Positions 33,601-45,763 of a stretch of DNA of 64,000 nucleotides are shown here, piece by piece. Numbering within the stretch: the stretch's first letter is position 1; every line of letters starts with the position of its first letter. The stretch is from positions 186,001-250,000 of the forward strand of contig NW_014575551.1 in the NCBI RefSeq assembly GCF_000708205.1, written 5' to 3'. Source of the DNA: Mixia osmundae IAM 14324 (taxonomy: Eukaryota > Basidiomycota > Mixiomycetes > Mixiales > Mixiaceae). The position numbers were made by a program, and so were the translations under genes. Below the pieces are notes generated by a model, which worked only from the letters and a program-made list of their open reading frames with translations, did no database searches and had not been told where the DNA came from.

Positions 33601-36600
33601 CCTCGCTCGTGGCCCTTCAATACTCGGCTTTGACGTCCGCGACTTCATGCTCGCTTCTTGTCTTGCCAGCTTGTGCTTGATGCGGGAAGCTCTGGGCGAA
33701 GACGCGCTGATGTGTATGAACACGATCGATCAAGAATTAGGGCTATCGCATCACGGAAAATTCTACTGGCAGGATCTATTGACTTCGGTCTCGCGTCAGA
33801 GCGACAATGTCGCTGCTGCACTGCTTCGACAAGGCGGCGGCTTCCTGCCCATGACGCTGCTTACGCCCGAGCTCATCGCACGTCTGCCAAGCCATCTCTT
33901 CGCGAGCACAGGTGGTATCCTGCCCAGTCTGTATTCCCAAAACGGTACGACAAGTTCGCTTGCTCAGACAAACCAAACGACGAGCACGCTCCTCCTCACG
34001 CTCGCTAAGATCTTCCAGGACGGTATCGGCTCACCAAATGTTACTGTTGCAGCAGTAGAAGGCATACCCCTCTCGCCATCGATGCTGTTGCCGCTATACT
34101 ACTCTGCTTTGGCTCTCCATCCGACGCCCTCGACCTATAATAATCTCGGCATCTTACTTGCAAGTCTGACGGCTTCGACAACTGTCTTGACTCCTGATGG
34201 CGCGAAGAGCATGTCGGGTCAAGACTTTGCATTGCTCTTCTACGAGACTGGTCTCAAGCTCGACCCCTCACATCCGCATTTATACACCAATCTTGGCAGC
34301 TTGCTCAAGGACATGGGCAGCCTACAAGAAGCTGTGCAAATGTACGAAAAGGCAGTCGACTGCAACCCGAACTTTGACGTTGCTCTGGCCAACCTTGCCA
34401 ATGCAGTCAAGGTGTGTCACACTCCGCGCAGAGTTGCTCTTGCTGAACCTGCTGCAGGATCTCGGACACGTGCAAGAGTCTGTGCCGTACTACAAGCGCG
34501 CAGTGCAGCTCAATCCAGACTTTCCAGAGGCTGTTTGCGGACTTGCAAATGCGTTGTGCGCCATCTGTGACTGGCAAAATCGTGGTTCCGGCAGTCTCGA
34601 GATTGGCGTTGGCTCGGAAGGCCAGATTCTCCGGCCAGGCAATGCTTCGGATGCCATTCTTGCTGCTCAAGGCTGGATGGCAAAGATCAGATCGCTCGTC
34701 CAGAAGCAACTCTCCGACGGACTCGCCTACGGCTCCGGCATGATCGCCAACACGCAGCCAATCGAAGGCTGGCTTGCAGTCGTTGCCCAGGCACTCGCTA
34801 CTGGCGGCATTCTCGACAATACGCAGGCATGGACTGACCGTCTTTCGCAATTCTACGAAAAGCTTGATCGATGGGCTCTCCTTATCAATGAGGGGGGCTT
34901 CATCATTCGCCTGATCGAACATCTCAGCCGTCGCGTACAACGCCGCTGGTATCTGCACCAGTACGGCTCGCTTGTCAAGTCGGATGCGCCAATGTCCGCC
35001 ATCGATCTCAGTGATCCTGCCGTTGTTGCTCAGTACAAGCGACCGCTGCTGCCGCCACAGCTCACAGCAACTGCAGTGCCTACTGTCTTGCCTTTCCACA
35101 CTTTCACATACCCGCTGGATGCTCGTGAGATTCGCCTAATCTCGCATCGCAATGCGCTACGGATCTCAATGTCCGCACTCTCGCAGCCATGGATGCCCAC
35201 TCACGTCTACCCACCTCCGCCGCCGCCTTCACCTAAGATCAACATCGGATACGTGTCTTCAGACTTCAACAACCATCCTCTGTCGCATCTGATGCAGAGC
35301 ATCTTCGGCATGCACGATCTGGACCGGTTCAACGTCTTCTTGTATGCCACGACGGCCTCAGATCAATCGCAATATCGCAAGAAAATCTCAGCTGAATCGC
35401 AGTGCTTCCGTGATGTCTCTGCCATGCGCAACGCCGAGATTATCCAGACCATCATCAACGATAAGATCCACATCCTCGTCAACCTCAACGGCTACACCAA
35501 GGGTGCTCGCAACGAGATCTTTGCAGCTCGCCCGTGCCCCATCCAGGTGGCATACATGGGCTTTGTCGGAACACTCGCTGCAAGCTGGTGTGACTGGCTG
35601 ATCGCAGACGAGATTGTATGTCCGCCTGACATGGTGTCCTGTAATGTCTGGCGAAAACGTCAAGAGCTTGATGCCAGCTCGATAACTCGGCCCACGGAGC
35701 TTCCGGGTGATCTCGATCCAGAAGAGAATGACGCCAGCTGGGTCTACACGGAGAAGCTCTGCTACATGCCGCACAGCTACTTTGTAGCCGACCATGCTCA
35801 GTCGGCTCCTCGTGAGCCTCACGAGCTTTTGCCAAATCTCGAGGAGCGATGGGCAGAAGAAGAGAGATGCCGATGGCGGATGCGTCAGGCTCTGTTCCCT
35901 GAGCTCGCTCCCGAGACTGTCATCTTTGCCAATTTCAACCAGCTCTACAAGATCGACCCCTCGACGTTCTGCATCTGGCTCAAGATCTTGCAAGCTGTTC
36001 CGAATTCTGTCTTGTGGCTCCTTCGCTTCCCTGCAGCTGGCGAGCCCAATCTGCTTGACACTGCAAAGCGATGGGGAGGCGAAGCAATTGCCAAGCGGAT
36101 CCTCTTTACATCTGTTGCTTCGAAAGATGAGCATCTCAACCGCGGCAGAGTTGCGGATCTCTTCATTGATACCTTGGAGGTAAGTCCTTCAGCATGTCTC
36201 GTCCTCGTCCGCGCTGACTCGAGCTGCAGCTTGGATCACACACGACCTGCGTGGATGTGCTTTGGTCTGGCTCGCCCATCGTGGTGTCGCCTCGCAAACG
36301 CGAGAAAATGGGATCGCGCGTCTCTACGAGTATCGTCACCGCCAGCGGCTTCGCAGACGCGCTCGTCGTCGAGGATGAAGCCCAGTACGAGCGACGAGCA
36401 GCTGAGCTCGGCAACGGCCTCAAGTACACGCTCGATCCAGCCGATCCCTCGATCCGACGTGGTTCGGGCGAACTCAACGAGCTCAGGCGCAAGCTGTTCC
36501 TCAGCAGAGAGACTTCGCCTATCTACGACACTCGCCGCTGGGTCCGCAATCTCGAGACTGGCTTGGAGGTGTGTTGCTTCTTGCGCTCGTTGCGAGCTCT

Positions 36601-36730
36601 GCTTATGAGATCGACACAGGAAATGTGGTCTCGCTACGTGACCGGACTGGAAATGGAAGACACTGGCGAATGGAAGAAACACTCGGAAGAGACACGTCGC
36701 TCGGGCTGCATCCACATTGTCGAAAAGTGA
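30691..36730 (+). CDS. O-GlcNAc transferase-like protein (TPR + GT41)
   Basis: Exons 30691-31971, 32020-33229, 33282-34411, 34458-36179, 36230-36568, 36620-36730; 1,930 aa. The family adds O-GlcNAc to Ser/Thr of nucleocytoplasmic proteins, using UDP-GlcNAc. The first 430 residues are His/Gln/Ser/Tyr-rich and disordered. TPR-like repeats follow (MSNIGTTLRALGHCAQAEQW, HLYTNLGSLLKDMGSLQEAV, DLGHVQESVPYYKRAVQLNP). The catalytic GT41 region has INIGYVSSDFNNHPLSHLM, VNLNGYTKGARNEIFAARPC, QVAYMGFVGTLAASWCDW, FANFNQLYKIDPSTFCIW, HLNRGRVADLFIDTLE, and TTCVDVLWSGSPIV. The last intron (36569-36619, 51 nt) is stop-free; removing it gives NLETGLEEMWSRYV, as in fungal homologues. Saccharomyces lacks this gene. 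Confidence 0.9.
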
Positions 36731-36856
36731 AATCACTTTTTCGCGGATACCCTTCTTCTGTCGAAACAGCAAATGTTGGCCTCTCGCGCGTGCTTGTTGC
36801 TTGTGTGTACAACAAAACAGAATCGTGTCGTCATTTGCATGCAGATAGAGTCTTCG

Positions 36857-37476
36857 CTATGCAGCCAGCGCTTCGTTCACTAGGCCTTTGAGCGTCTCGT
36901 CCAAGTCTAGATTCCTTATCGCCTCCTGTCCTTTAGGGCTCACTTTACCCCATGTCTTTCGCACGATATCGACCAGCTTGGATCTGTCGAGCTTGTCATG
37001 ATCGGTGAGCTTCTCGACTTCGAGTTGGTTCGTGAAGAAGGTCAGGACTGCCCCATCCTCGAGCGCCTGTGTGCCAGGATTGCCTTTACGGAGGTCGCTC
37101 TTAGACACCCATTGTCGGACAGCAGCAATCTCTTCGTCTTGCAGGCCGGCTTGCCTGAGGAGCTCTGCCGCCTTGTCTGCTTGTACAACGTACAATCTCC
37201 GACCTGTCTGTCACGCATGAGCACAATGACAGCTTGCGAGGAAAGAGAGCGCGTACGCCATGACAGATAGCCCGCTTTGCCATCGGGGAAGCTCGTGCGG
37301 GGAAGCGACCACCGCTGGAGATGCTGACACCGTGCAGCGAGAAGAAGTACATCATCTGCTTCAGGATAGAGCTGCTTGACCCATCGCTCGACGCTATCGG
37401 CGTACGCGAGCTCCTCGCCCGCAGGATCCTCGCGGTGCAAGGCGTCGATGAGCTCTCGTGCTCTGGCGTACTGCAT
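36857..37476 (-). CDS. DUF4202 family protein
   Basis: Exons 37476-37257 and 37203-36857; 188 aa, the usual length. The biochemical role of the DUF4202 family is unknown. Seen: YARARELIDALHREDP, AARCQHLQRWSLPRTSFPDG with conserved His and Arg, GYLSWRRRLYVVQADKAAEL across the splice, ALEDGAVLTFF, and the C-terminal SPKGQEAIRNLDL. The intron (37204-37256) has a GTACGC donor. The conserved His/Glu/Asp pattern suggests an all-helical, HD-like metal-binding enzyme; that is my inference. Divergent from YHM2 (217 bp between starts). Confidence 0.85.
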
Positions 37477-37693
37477 CACAGACTTCTGCGTGAGCCACTG
37501 TCTATGTGACTGAGGTCGGACTGAGGAGAAAGACGAGCGGAACGTCGGCCAATCTGTCTATCGGCCCCGGTTGGGTTGACATCTCGCGACGACTGGCGCG
37601 CGTGTGCACCTGTTCGCTTCGTTGGCCAGGCTTCACGCTCCAAGGCAGTTTTCTCTTGCTTGTTGAGCACCGTCACAGCAAAGCCAGAGCAGT

Positions 37694-39243
37694 ATGGCAG
37701 TCGGTGCAACAGCCAAGCGAGCGCCAGGCGAGCGAGCGCCCGTCAATTGGTCCAACATTGGTGTAGGGCAAGTTGACTCTTTGCTGAGCTCTTTGAGCAC
37801 CCCAGCTGATAACAACGTCGTCCTCTCATCTGCTCTCTGCTTCGATCAACGCTACGCTCTACATTCTCACGGTCATCGTTCGACCCTTTGCTCCCCTTTG
37901 GCTCGACTCAACCTATCGGCTTGCTCTGTGGGGTTGGGACACTCGTGACGACGTACAGAGCTATCATGAACATGTTCGAAGGTCAGTCATAGCTGGTCTC
38001 ACACGTATCACCATCTGACTGAGATCACTCTGTCCTGACAGCAACGACACTAGGCCAGCCGCTCGAAGTCGTCAAGACCCAAATGGCCTCGAGCAGAGGC
38101 GACAAGATGTCTGTCGCCATCCAGAAAGTCTGGGCCAGAGGCAAGATTTTAGGATGTCGGTACCAGTCGATTCACAGCTTCACGATGCTGATAGAATGCT
38201 GCGACGACAGTCTACCAAGGCCTTATCCCATGGGCAAGCAGACGCGTCTTTCTGCTGATACGTGTGCTCAACCGAGCTGACAGGCATGGATCGAAGCCTC
38301 AACGAAGGGCGCAGTACTGCTCTTCACAGCGGCAGAGGTCGAGAACTTTGCGACCGACAAGGGCGTCTCGCAAGGCACCGCTGGTCTCCTCGGTGGCATG
38401 GCGGGCGGTATCGCGCAAGCATACGCGACAGTCGGCTTCTGTACCACCATGAAGACGTATGTGCCCTGTCTACTCTATGCCGCACTCTACGCTCATCTTG
38501 CACTGCCAGTGCTGAGATTACACGCTCAAAAGTAGCCGCACAAGGCGTTACACCGCCATCCACCTGGCAAGGTCAGTTGACTGTAGATAGCCATTACCGG
38601 GTGCTCACGCCCCGCGCGCAGTCTTCGGTAACATCTGGCAGAAAGAGGGTATCCGCGGCATCAACAAGGGCGTCAATGCGGTCGCCATCCGCCAGTGCAC
38701 AAACTGGGGCTCTCGCATGGGCTTTGCTCGCTTCGTGCGTGACTGCCCATGAGCGTCTCATGAGTTTGACGCTCATTGCCTGATGATGTGCAGGCGGAGA
38801 CCATGATCAGAGATGCCAGGGGCAAAGCGCCAGGAGAGAAACTGTCTGCGCTCGATACCGTCTTTGCCTCCTCGATCGGTGGCGCGCTAGGATGCTGGAA
38901 TCAACCCATCGAAGTCGTGCGAGTCGAGATGCAATCTATGGCGAACAACCCAGGCAAGAACAGACCCGCAAAGCTCACTGTACTCAAGTCTGTCTTTTCC
39001 CCTGCCCGCGCTGCCCAGATTTTGTGCTGATTAGCCTGCAGTACACTCGCTTACATCTACTCTGAGACGGGCATCAAAGGTCTCTACAGAGGTGTCACAC
39101 CGCGTATCGGATTGGTCGGTCTTGCCTTGCCCGGCTCGGCAAGGTGCCTTTGCTGATGTAGAGGGGCGATGCAGGGCATTTGGCAGACGGTCTGCATGGT
39201 CTCGTTCGCTGACATTGTAAAAGGCTGGATCGCGAACAAATAA
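37694..39243 (+). CDS. YHM2: Mitochondrial citrate/2-oxoglutarate carrier YHM2
   Basis: Exons 37694-37767, 37959-37981, 38042-38155, 38211-38233, 38284-38456, 38510-38571, 38622-38734, 38794-38987, 39042-39114, 39175-39243; 305 aa. Yhm2 exchanges citrate for oxoglutarate across the inner membrane and binds mtDNA in yeast. Blocks: [111 protein letters not shown]. The intron before residue 26 is 191 nt and starts with GCAAGT; the one after IPW (38234-38283) starts with GCAAGC. Both joins are fixed by conservation. Two exons are 23 nt. Donor of the 38988 intron (GTCTGT) is the least certain. Confidence 0.9.
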
Positions 39244-39359
39244 GGCTGGCGCGGCAAACATCGACAATGCGATCATGTCTTAGAGCTTTGCATGCATGCC
39301 TTTCATTGGGGTCACCGCTTTCTTCCGTCGCGTCCTTTGACGAACGTCGCGATGAGCCG

Positions 39360-40931
39360 ATGACGAACGACCAAATGAAGACGACCGTGCTCAGGTCCAA
39401 AATCCTACGACTGGCCCGAGTATTCGCTCTGCTGTTAGCGTGCACGACTTTGCTTCTCGGCGGACGAGCAGGCGTGGCAAGATGGCGCAGGAGCAAGCTC
39501 GGCGCACAAGATCTGGCTTACGTGCCCCGAGGCTTCAGACGACGCATTGTGGCCATTGGAGACTTGCACGGCGATCTCAATCACGCCGTTCGCACACTCC
39601 GCAACATCGAAGTCATCAACGAGCACAACCATTGGATCGGCAAGTCTACCATCCTCGTCCAGACCGGTGACATCGTCGACAGGCAAGCCAATCGCCTTTG
39701 CACTCAGCAGATGAGGCTGACAGCGGGCTGCAGAGGCAAGGATACGATTGCGCTGTACCACTTCTTTGAGACCCTGCGCTCCCAGGCTGCAGAAGTAGGC
39801 GGCCAGGTGGTGTCGCTCATGGGCAATCACGAGTCAGTGATGCTCATAAACGCAGTGCTATACAAGCAGCTCATGCAATGCGCGGTCAGGATGATGAACG
39901 CGATGGGCGACTGGCGCTATGTGACCAAGGAGGACATAGAATCATTCGGAGGCGAACGCAATCGTCGTCGGGCAATGTCCTCGCGCGGCTGGATTGGACA
40001 AAACTGGCTCGGTGAGTCCCTCTTCAGCCTGCCGGATGTCACGCTGACGTGGGATGATCCTGCAGCAAATTATACCTTCACAGCAAGAGTGCAGTACAAT
40101 CTTGATTTCAAAGGTCATGCTGCATCGCCTTATCTGAACGACTCACTCGAAGATTGTCTGTCTGATCCTATTGATGGACAAGAGCGTCGATGTCAGCGGC
40201 AGATCAAAGCACGCCTTTCCGATCATGCCCCACAACGACCACTGGGTATATGGCGTGGTCCGGACAAGCAGACGCTCTTCTCTTCGCCGGATGCGGAGAC
40301 GACGGAAGAAGAGCATCGTTTGGATCCATTCGCTGGCGTAGCCGCCAGCTTTGTCCATGGCGGCATCCATCCAGAATGGGCAGCAAAGCCTAATGCAGTG
40401 GGCGAGATCAACAAGCTGGGCCATTCGCTGCTTGAGAAGAGCATCAGCGGTCCTTTGGCCAGCCCACTCAGTCTGCCTCGCAATGCTTCGCCCGAAGAGC
40501 GCGCTCTGTGGGAGGAAAAGGGTCCGCTGTGGTATCGCGGCTTTGCACTAGACGAAGACGAGACGGAGATGTGTGCGCGTGCGGCGGAGACGATGCGGTC
40601 GCTTGGCGTCCGTCGACTGATCATGGGTCACACGCCACAGTTCGAAGGCATCAAATCACGATGCGCCGGTCAGGTCATCCTCATCGATACAGGCATCTCC
40701 AGTGCTTATGGTGGCGCTCTTGCTGCTCTTGAGATCATGTATACGCTTACGCCTGCTCGAGACGCGCCCCGTCCGCTCGGGCCAGATGGGCAGGAAACAC
40801 CGCCGCCAGTGCCAAAGCCAGGCGAAAAGCGCAAGTGGGCCGAGCGAGAGCTGGTATCTGTCTGGACAGTCGGCAAGCGTACTCAGATCATCGCTCGCAA
40901 AGAGAGAACGCTCCATCTGCCTGCGATCTGA
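39360..40931 (+). CDS. Membrane-anchored calcineurin-like phosphoesterase (Shewanella-like PPP type)
   Basis: Single exon, 523 aa from the ATG at 39360; the frame is open to an ATG at 39267 (554 aa), but that start would be only 24 bp after the YHM2 stop. A hydrophobic segment near the N-terminus (about 17-40, VFALLLACTTLLLGG) predicts a type II anchor or signal. The metallophosphoesterase motifs are complete: GDLHGD, GDIVDR, GNHE, FVHGGIHPEWA, MGHTPQFEG. These supply the bimetal ligands of PPP enzymes. The long, Arg-rich insertion and topology resemble Shewanella-like phosphatases known from fungi and plants. Substrate unknown. The gene lacks introns, unlike most neighbours. Confidence 0.85.
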   Translation: MTNDQMKTTVLRSKILRLARVFALLLACTTLLLGGRAGVARWRRSKLGAQDLAYVPRGFRRRIVAIGDLHGDLNHAVRTLRNIEVINEHNHWIGKSTILVQTGDIVDRQANRLCTQQMRLTAGCRGKDTIALYHFFETLRSQAAEVGGQVVSLMGNHESVMLINAVLYKQLMQCAVRMMNAMGDWRYVTKEDIESFGGERNRRRAMSSRGWIGQNWLGESLFSLPDVTLTWDDPAANYTFTARVQYNLDFKGHAASPYLNDSLEDCLSDPIDGQERRCQRQIKARLSDHAPQRPLGIWRGPDKQTLFSSPDAETTEEEHRLDPFAGVAASFVHGGIHPEWAAKPNAVGEINKLGHSLLEKSISGPLASPLSLPRNASPEERALWEEKGPLWYRGFALDEDETEMCARAAETMRSLGVRRLIMGHTPQFEGIKSRCAGQVILIDTGISSAYGGALAALEIMYTLTPARDAPRPLGPDGQETPPPVPKPGEKRKWAERELVSVWTVGKRTQIIARKERTLHLPAI

Positions 40932-41019
40932 CGCGAAGGAGAAGATCGAAGCACGCACAGACTGCATCTGACGATGAGAGCTTCAACGTACTCCGTCTGC
41001 AAGTGCTTGGCTGTTGCGA

Positions 41020-41598
41020 ATGTCGTGCATCAGACATCAGCTAGCGGATGCAGACAAGGATGACGGTGGCATCGTTGCATTCGACCTAGAACGACCTCGG
41101 CTTCGTCACCGCGTGCAATCCGAGAGCATGTTATCAACGCAAGCTTCCCGGCGCATGTCATTTGTCGCTACTCGGCTTCGTAAGACATCGCTGCCTGGTC
41201 TCCCGCGCGCTAGCTCTTCCAGTCCGCCCGGCAGCACACTCACGGTCAAACGACTTGCACGATCGCGCTCTATCGATATTCATGCATCAAAGGCCAAAGA
41301 AGCCAGTGCGAGGCTTGCTCAGCAGATCCGATCGGCACAGACGCTCGCAGCGGAACTTCAACCCGGCCAGCGGTCCGTCGTGACACCATCAGCATGCTCG
41401 CCAGATTTGGTTGGCGATGGATCAGAGATGGCGACAAGTCGATCACGCGACTTGCGCAGAGCTGCATCCAGATTCTTCAGGACGCGCAAAGCTAGCTCAT
41501 CGTCCCTTGGCTCGCCTGTGATGGCGGACGACCAAGTAGAGGTGCTCAGAGATTTGTACTATCAAGCAAGCAAGTCGCCGCTCAGCGTGAGCTGGTAG
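41020..41598 (+). CDS. Hypothetical Ser/Arg-rich protein
   Basis: Open frame of 192 aa with ATG at 41020. Composition is Ser/Arg/Ala-rich with basic clusters (ATRLRKTSLPGLPRASSSS, LRRAASRFFRTRKASSSS). No family recognised. It sits in an otherwise empty 1.2-kb interval between two solid genes. It may be a real disordered protein, or chance open frame. Confidence 0.35.
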   Translation: MSCIRHQLADADKDDGGIVAFDLERPRLRHRVQSESMLSTQASRRMSFVATRLRKTSLPGLPRASSSSPPGSTLTVKRLARSRSIDIHASKAKEASARLAQQIRSAQTLAAELQPGQRSVVTPSACSPDLVGDGSEMATSRSRDLRRAASRFFRTRKASSSSLGSPVMADDQVEVLRDLYYQASKSPLSVSW

Positions 41599-42158
41599 AC
41601 AGGTCAGACGATGTTGTGTACATGCAAGCCGTTAGCAAAAATGCTGCAAAAGTATGTCTACGCCGTGGCATCAAGTTTGCGACTTGAGGCAAATCCACTT
41701 CCGAAGCCCAGCGAGCGCGATCCTGCCATCAAGAGTTCCCGGAAAGATTTCCAGATCTGCTCCGTTACCGGACTCGATTGAAAATCTAGTCATCAAGACG
41801 AAGCACCCATCTCTGCAGAAGGGGCTTGCGATCTTGTCCGAGAGCTCAAGCTAGGACGCCCGAAAGAAAGAAGTGCGCAAATTTGGTGTGATTCCACGAA
41901 TTCTGACGTGGACATTCCAAAGGTTGGGCCATTACAGCCGTGACGGGATCGATCGCGAGTCGCCGAGTCTATTCGTCGCACATTGTTTGACAATCCTGCC
42001 TAGAGCTGTACAACAGACAAAGAAGACATGGCAATGTGGCTGATTTTGTACAAGAGTCACCGGGCTGACGAGACGCGAATCCGGGGTACATTGCTGCAGC
42101 GGTATTGCCCGAGACGCTTCTAGGTGCCTACGATCCCATGTGCGCTAGCAGGGCATAT
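41599..42158. other. Spacer without visible gene
   Basis: About 560 bp with no coding pattern on either strand. It probably holds the 3'UTR of BUD20, which ends at 42159 on the minus strand. Confidence 0.45.
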
Positions 42159-42694
42159 TTATTGCATAGTCTCTTCGACGAGCTTGCCGTCACCTGTACG
42201 CTGCCGATTATCCCTGCCAATGCCTCGACCAGCATCGGCTTCGACATGGGAGTAGGCTTCCTCCTTGAGTTGTTTCAAGCGACGTTTGCTGCTCTCACAC
42301 CATCAGCTGTGAAACTCCCTGTTCGCGCATTGCACGGACTGTATCTTGGACTTGGTATGATGAGATAGGTCGGCGTCTGTTGTAAAGTGCCTGTCGCACT
42401 GCAAGCAGTGGTGTTCACCTCCACCTGCGAATTTTGGCAGATGTAAGCTACCGCAGACTATTGCAATGCCTCTTCGCTGTCCGCACGGATACAGCAGAGC
42501 TCTTGCTGACCTGGCAGATCTTCAGGGCTCGGTTTGAAGCCTCCATCGAGTCGGGTACGACGATCAGGATCGAAAGTCGCATTGTCAATGTCTTCGTGGA
42601 TCTGATCGATGTCCTTTGTCGACCGTCGTCCTTTCAAATACTTTGCTTGGTTCTTCGTCGAGCCATGCGTCCTGCTCCGTCTCACACGAGTCAT
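42159..42694 (-). CDS. BUD20: BUD20/ZNF593-like pre-60S shuttling factor
   Basis: Exons 42694-42511, 42424-42340, 42288-42159; 132 aa. Bud20 is a C2H2 protein that helps export pre-60S particles. The spliced product has MTRVRRSRTHGSTKNQAKYL, GRRSTKDIDQIHEDI, EDLPGGGEHHCLQCDRHF, then HHTKSKIHKRRLKQLKEEAY. The zinc ligands are the two Cys of CLQC and the downstream His pair. The first intron is 86 nt (GTCAGC donor), long for this contig, and the second is 51 nt (GTCCGT); the His of KIHKRR is split by the second. Each exon alone is weak, so this gene is easily missed. Divergent from RPS14. Confidence 0.88.
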
Positions 42695-43015
42695 TGCTTG
42701 AAGGAACAGCAGGCACAAGATGTCCCTAATTTTGCAGACCGAGGTATCGCGTCACAAGTTTTGAGCGCGTGAGAGATTTTGTCAGCCGCTCGTGATTCGC
42801 TGGAAGGGTTTACTTGAAGGCAAGATAGAAAGGTTCGTAGCGTGTCCCCTGTAGCCTAACCTCCGCTTACTTGTGCTCGTTCTTTTCTCGCTCGCCTGTC
42901 GGCTCTTTGACGCCTTCAACTCGCCTCGCGATAATTCTTGCCCGCTCAATCTGTCGACTGCAAATCTTGACTTGCCTGCTGGCTCTCGACTTCCGCCATA
43001 CTACAGCAGCTCAAG
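42695..43015. promoter_or_regulatory. Bidirectional promoter BUD20/RPS14
   Basis: 321 bp between divergent starts of two ribosome-related genes. The RPS14-proximal half is pyrimidine-rich (about 42883-42915, CTCGTTCTTTTCTCGCTCGC), as is common at ribosomal protein gene start sites. Confidence 0.55.
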
Positions 43016-43687
<672 letters not shown>

Positions 43688-43923
43688 ACAGCCGAGCGCA
43701 GTGGGGCAGAGTCACTTACAGGCTCGCTCAAGGTCGAAGGAAGGGAGACGGCGTCTCGACGCTCTCTGCTCTTTCCGGTGTGCTACGGTCGATGCATGTA
43801 TCGATGCAGTAGTGCCCTTTTTGCTTGAAGCTCTTGTCGAGGTGGCCGTGATTGCTCGTGTGGGGCGCGGGGCGCGTGCGTGCTTGCATCTTGCGCGCGA
43901 CCTTACCGTCGGCGACTGCCGAT

Positions 43924-45674
43924 ATGCCGCGCTCAGAGGGTTCCGATGTGACTGCAGTCGAGCTCGAGCACCCGCGGCTCAGTCTGAGCCCAAAGGGTGT
44001 CATCTATACGATCACAAGTCTCATCAATGAGATCGTATCCTTCATCTATCGTTTCGTTCAACATTGCATCGCCTTTGTCTTTGCTCCCTCACTGCCGCCA
44101 CCACAAGATCAGAGGAATGCAGCATACGGACATGTCGCCGTCATTGGCGCCGGTGTATCGGGTGTCTCTACTGCAGCCCATCTCATAGGCAACGGATTCC
44201 TGGTGACGTTGTATGACGACAGTCCCGCGAAAGCGCCGGGCGGAGTGTGGGCTAGAGTCAACAAGACTAGTGGGCTACAACTCAACTCGATGCTCTATCG
44301 TTTCTTTCCGGCCGTCATCTGGTCGAAAGCCTACCCACACCGCGATGAAGTCGTCGGCGAGGTGGAAAAGGTATGGACGCGGTACGGCCTTGACGCCTGC
44401 ACACGCTGGGAGAAAGTGACAAAAGTCGAGCGGCACCATTCGGACAAGAAAGGCGAACGATCCCGATGGATCATCAACGGAGACCAGACGACCGTGTTCG
44501 ATGCCGTCTTTGCTACTATCGGGACATGCGGCGCGCCGAAGCGAATTGATGTCAAGAATCTCGAGCGATGGAGAGGCAAAGTCGCCCATAGCTCACAACT
44601 GGATGACCTGGATCTCGAAGGCAAGCGTGTCATCGTACTCGGTTCTGGTGCCAGCGGTGTCGAAGCTGCCGAGACTGCTCTGGCCAATAATGCAAAACAC
44701 GTCACTGTGCTCGCACGCTCTGACAAGTGGATCATCCCTCGTAATTTTGTAGTCGACACGTTGCTTGCCCTCCAGCCGCTCGGTAGACAGACACCACTCA
44801 GCTTCATACCTGAATGGCTCCTCAGGACTTTCCACTATCGCGATCTACAAGACATCTCACCGTACAAGAAAGGCGTATACGCTGGCACACCCATCGTCAA
44901 CAATTCCTTCCTCGAGCATATTCGACAAGGTCGAGTGACGTACGCTCGAGGTGACTTGATCGATGTCATGGGCGACGGCGTCAAATTTTCTTATCGACCG
45001 CGCGAGTCAAAGGCGGGCGATGAGGGTGATCTCAAGACGATTAGGGGCGATGTCTTTGTACTCGCTACTGGCTTCGAGCGGCCTTCCCTCGACTTTCTGC
45101 CCAAAGATCTCTTTCCCAAAGAAAGCGACAAATTGCACGACTACGCTCCACCGAATCTGTATCTGCAGGTCTTCTCGACAGAAGACTGGTCTATCTGTCT
45201 CACGAATGCTGCCTACAAGGACGCGATCGCGACGGTTGGTCATGTCCACATCGGCATCTATGCTCGCATTCTCATGACGTTCCTCAAACACCCCGAGACA
45301 GCGCCTTCGCCGGGTACGTGAGCATACAGACTGAATGCTCAAAGTGCTGACGTGGAAGGGATAGCCTCGATGAAGCTGTGGGTAGATGTGATCAGATGGA
45401 TCAAGGAGACTGCGCCCGCCGGCTCGTTCGAGTGCGTCTGCATCGACCGGCATTCTGCCCCGTGCTCATCGTCAAGCAGGTTCTTCACCTTTGCCGAGCT
45501 CACGATCTGGTTCCTTGGCTTCCATCTGCTCAAGCTCTCACGTATGTCTTGCTTCGAGAGCACTCGTGATCTGTGCTGAATCACTCACCAGGCTTGCCAT
45601 ACTTCATGTTCGTGCTCAACGGTCTTGGCGGAGGCTGGCCGCGAGCGAGCAAGCAAGCGATCAAGACGGGCTGA
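43924..45674 (+). CDS. FAD/NADPH-dependent flavin monooxygenase (FMO/BVMO type)
   Basis: Exons 43924-45313, 45365-45431, 45480-45541, 45592-45674; 533 aa. Two Rossmann motifs: the FAD site VAVIGAGVSGVSTAAHLIG (about 70-88) and the NADPH site VIVLGSGASGVEAAE (about 237-251), with an FATGF-like motif VLATGFERPS between domains. The N-terminal 50 residues hold a hydrophobic helix (LINEIVSFIYRFVQHCIAFV) and the C-terminus has another (AELTIWFLGFHLLKLS), implying membrane association. Intron 2 (48 nt) is stop-free. The acceptor of intron 1 could be at 45358 instead of 45364. Substrate not predictable. Confidence 0.85.
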
Positions 45675-45763
45675 GATGAGCATAGGGGAACAGCACAAAC
45701 GGCACGTCATTTAGTATAGCAGAACAACACTGGAATCGATTGACAGCTCTACCTCGCGCGCGC

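Noticed and set aside
37761-37960. GT-AG alternative (GTGTAG donor) for the first YHM2 intron
   Set aside because: It fits the frame but deletes four residues (GVGA-like) conserved in the carrier; the GCAAGT donor restores them.
42105-42368. Plus-strand frame with hydrophobic look
   Set aside because: It is antisense to the last two exons of BUD20, whose protein is clearly conserved.
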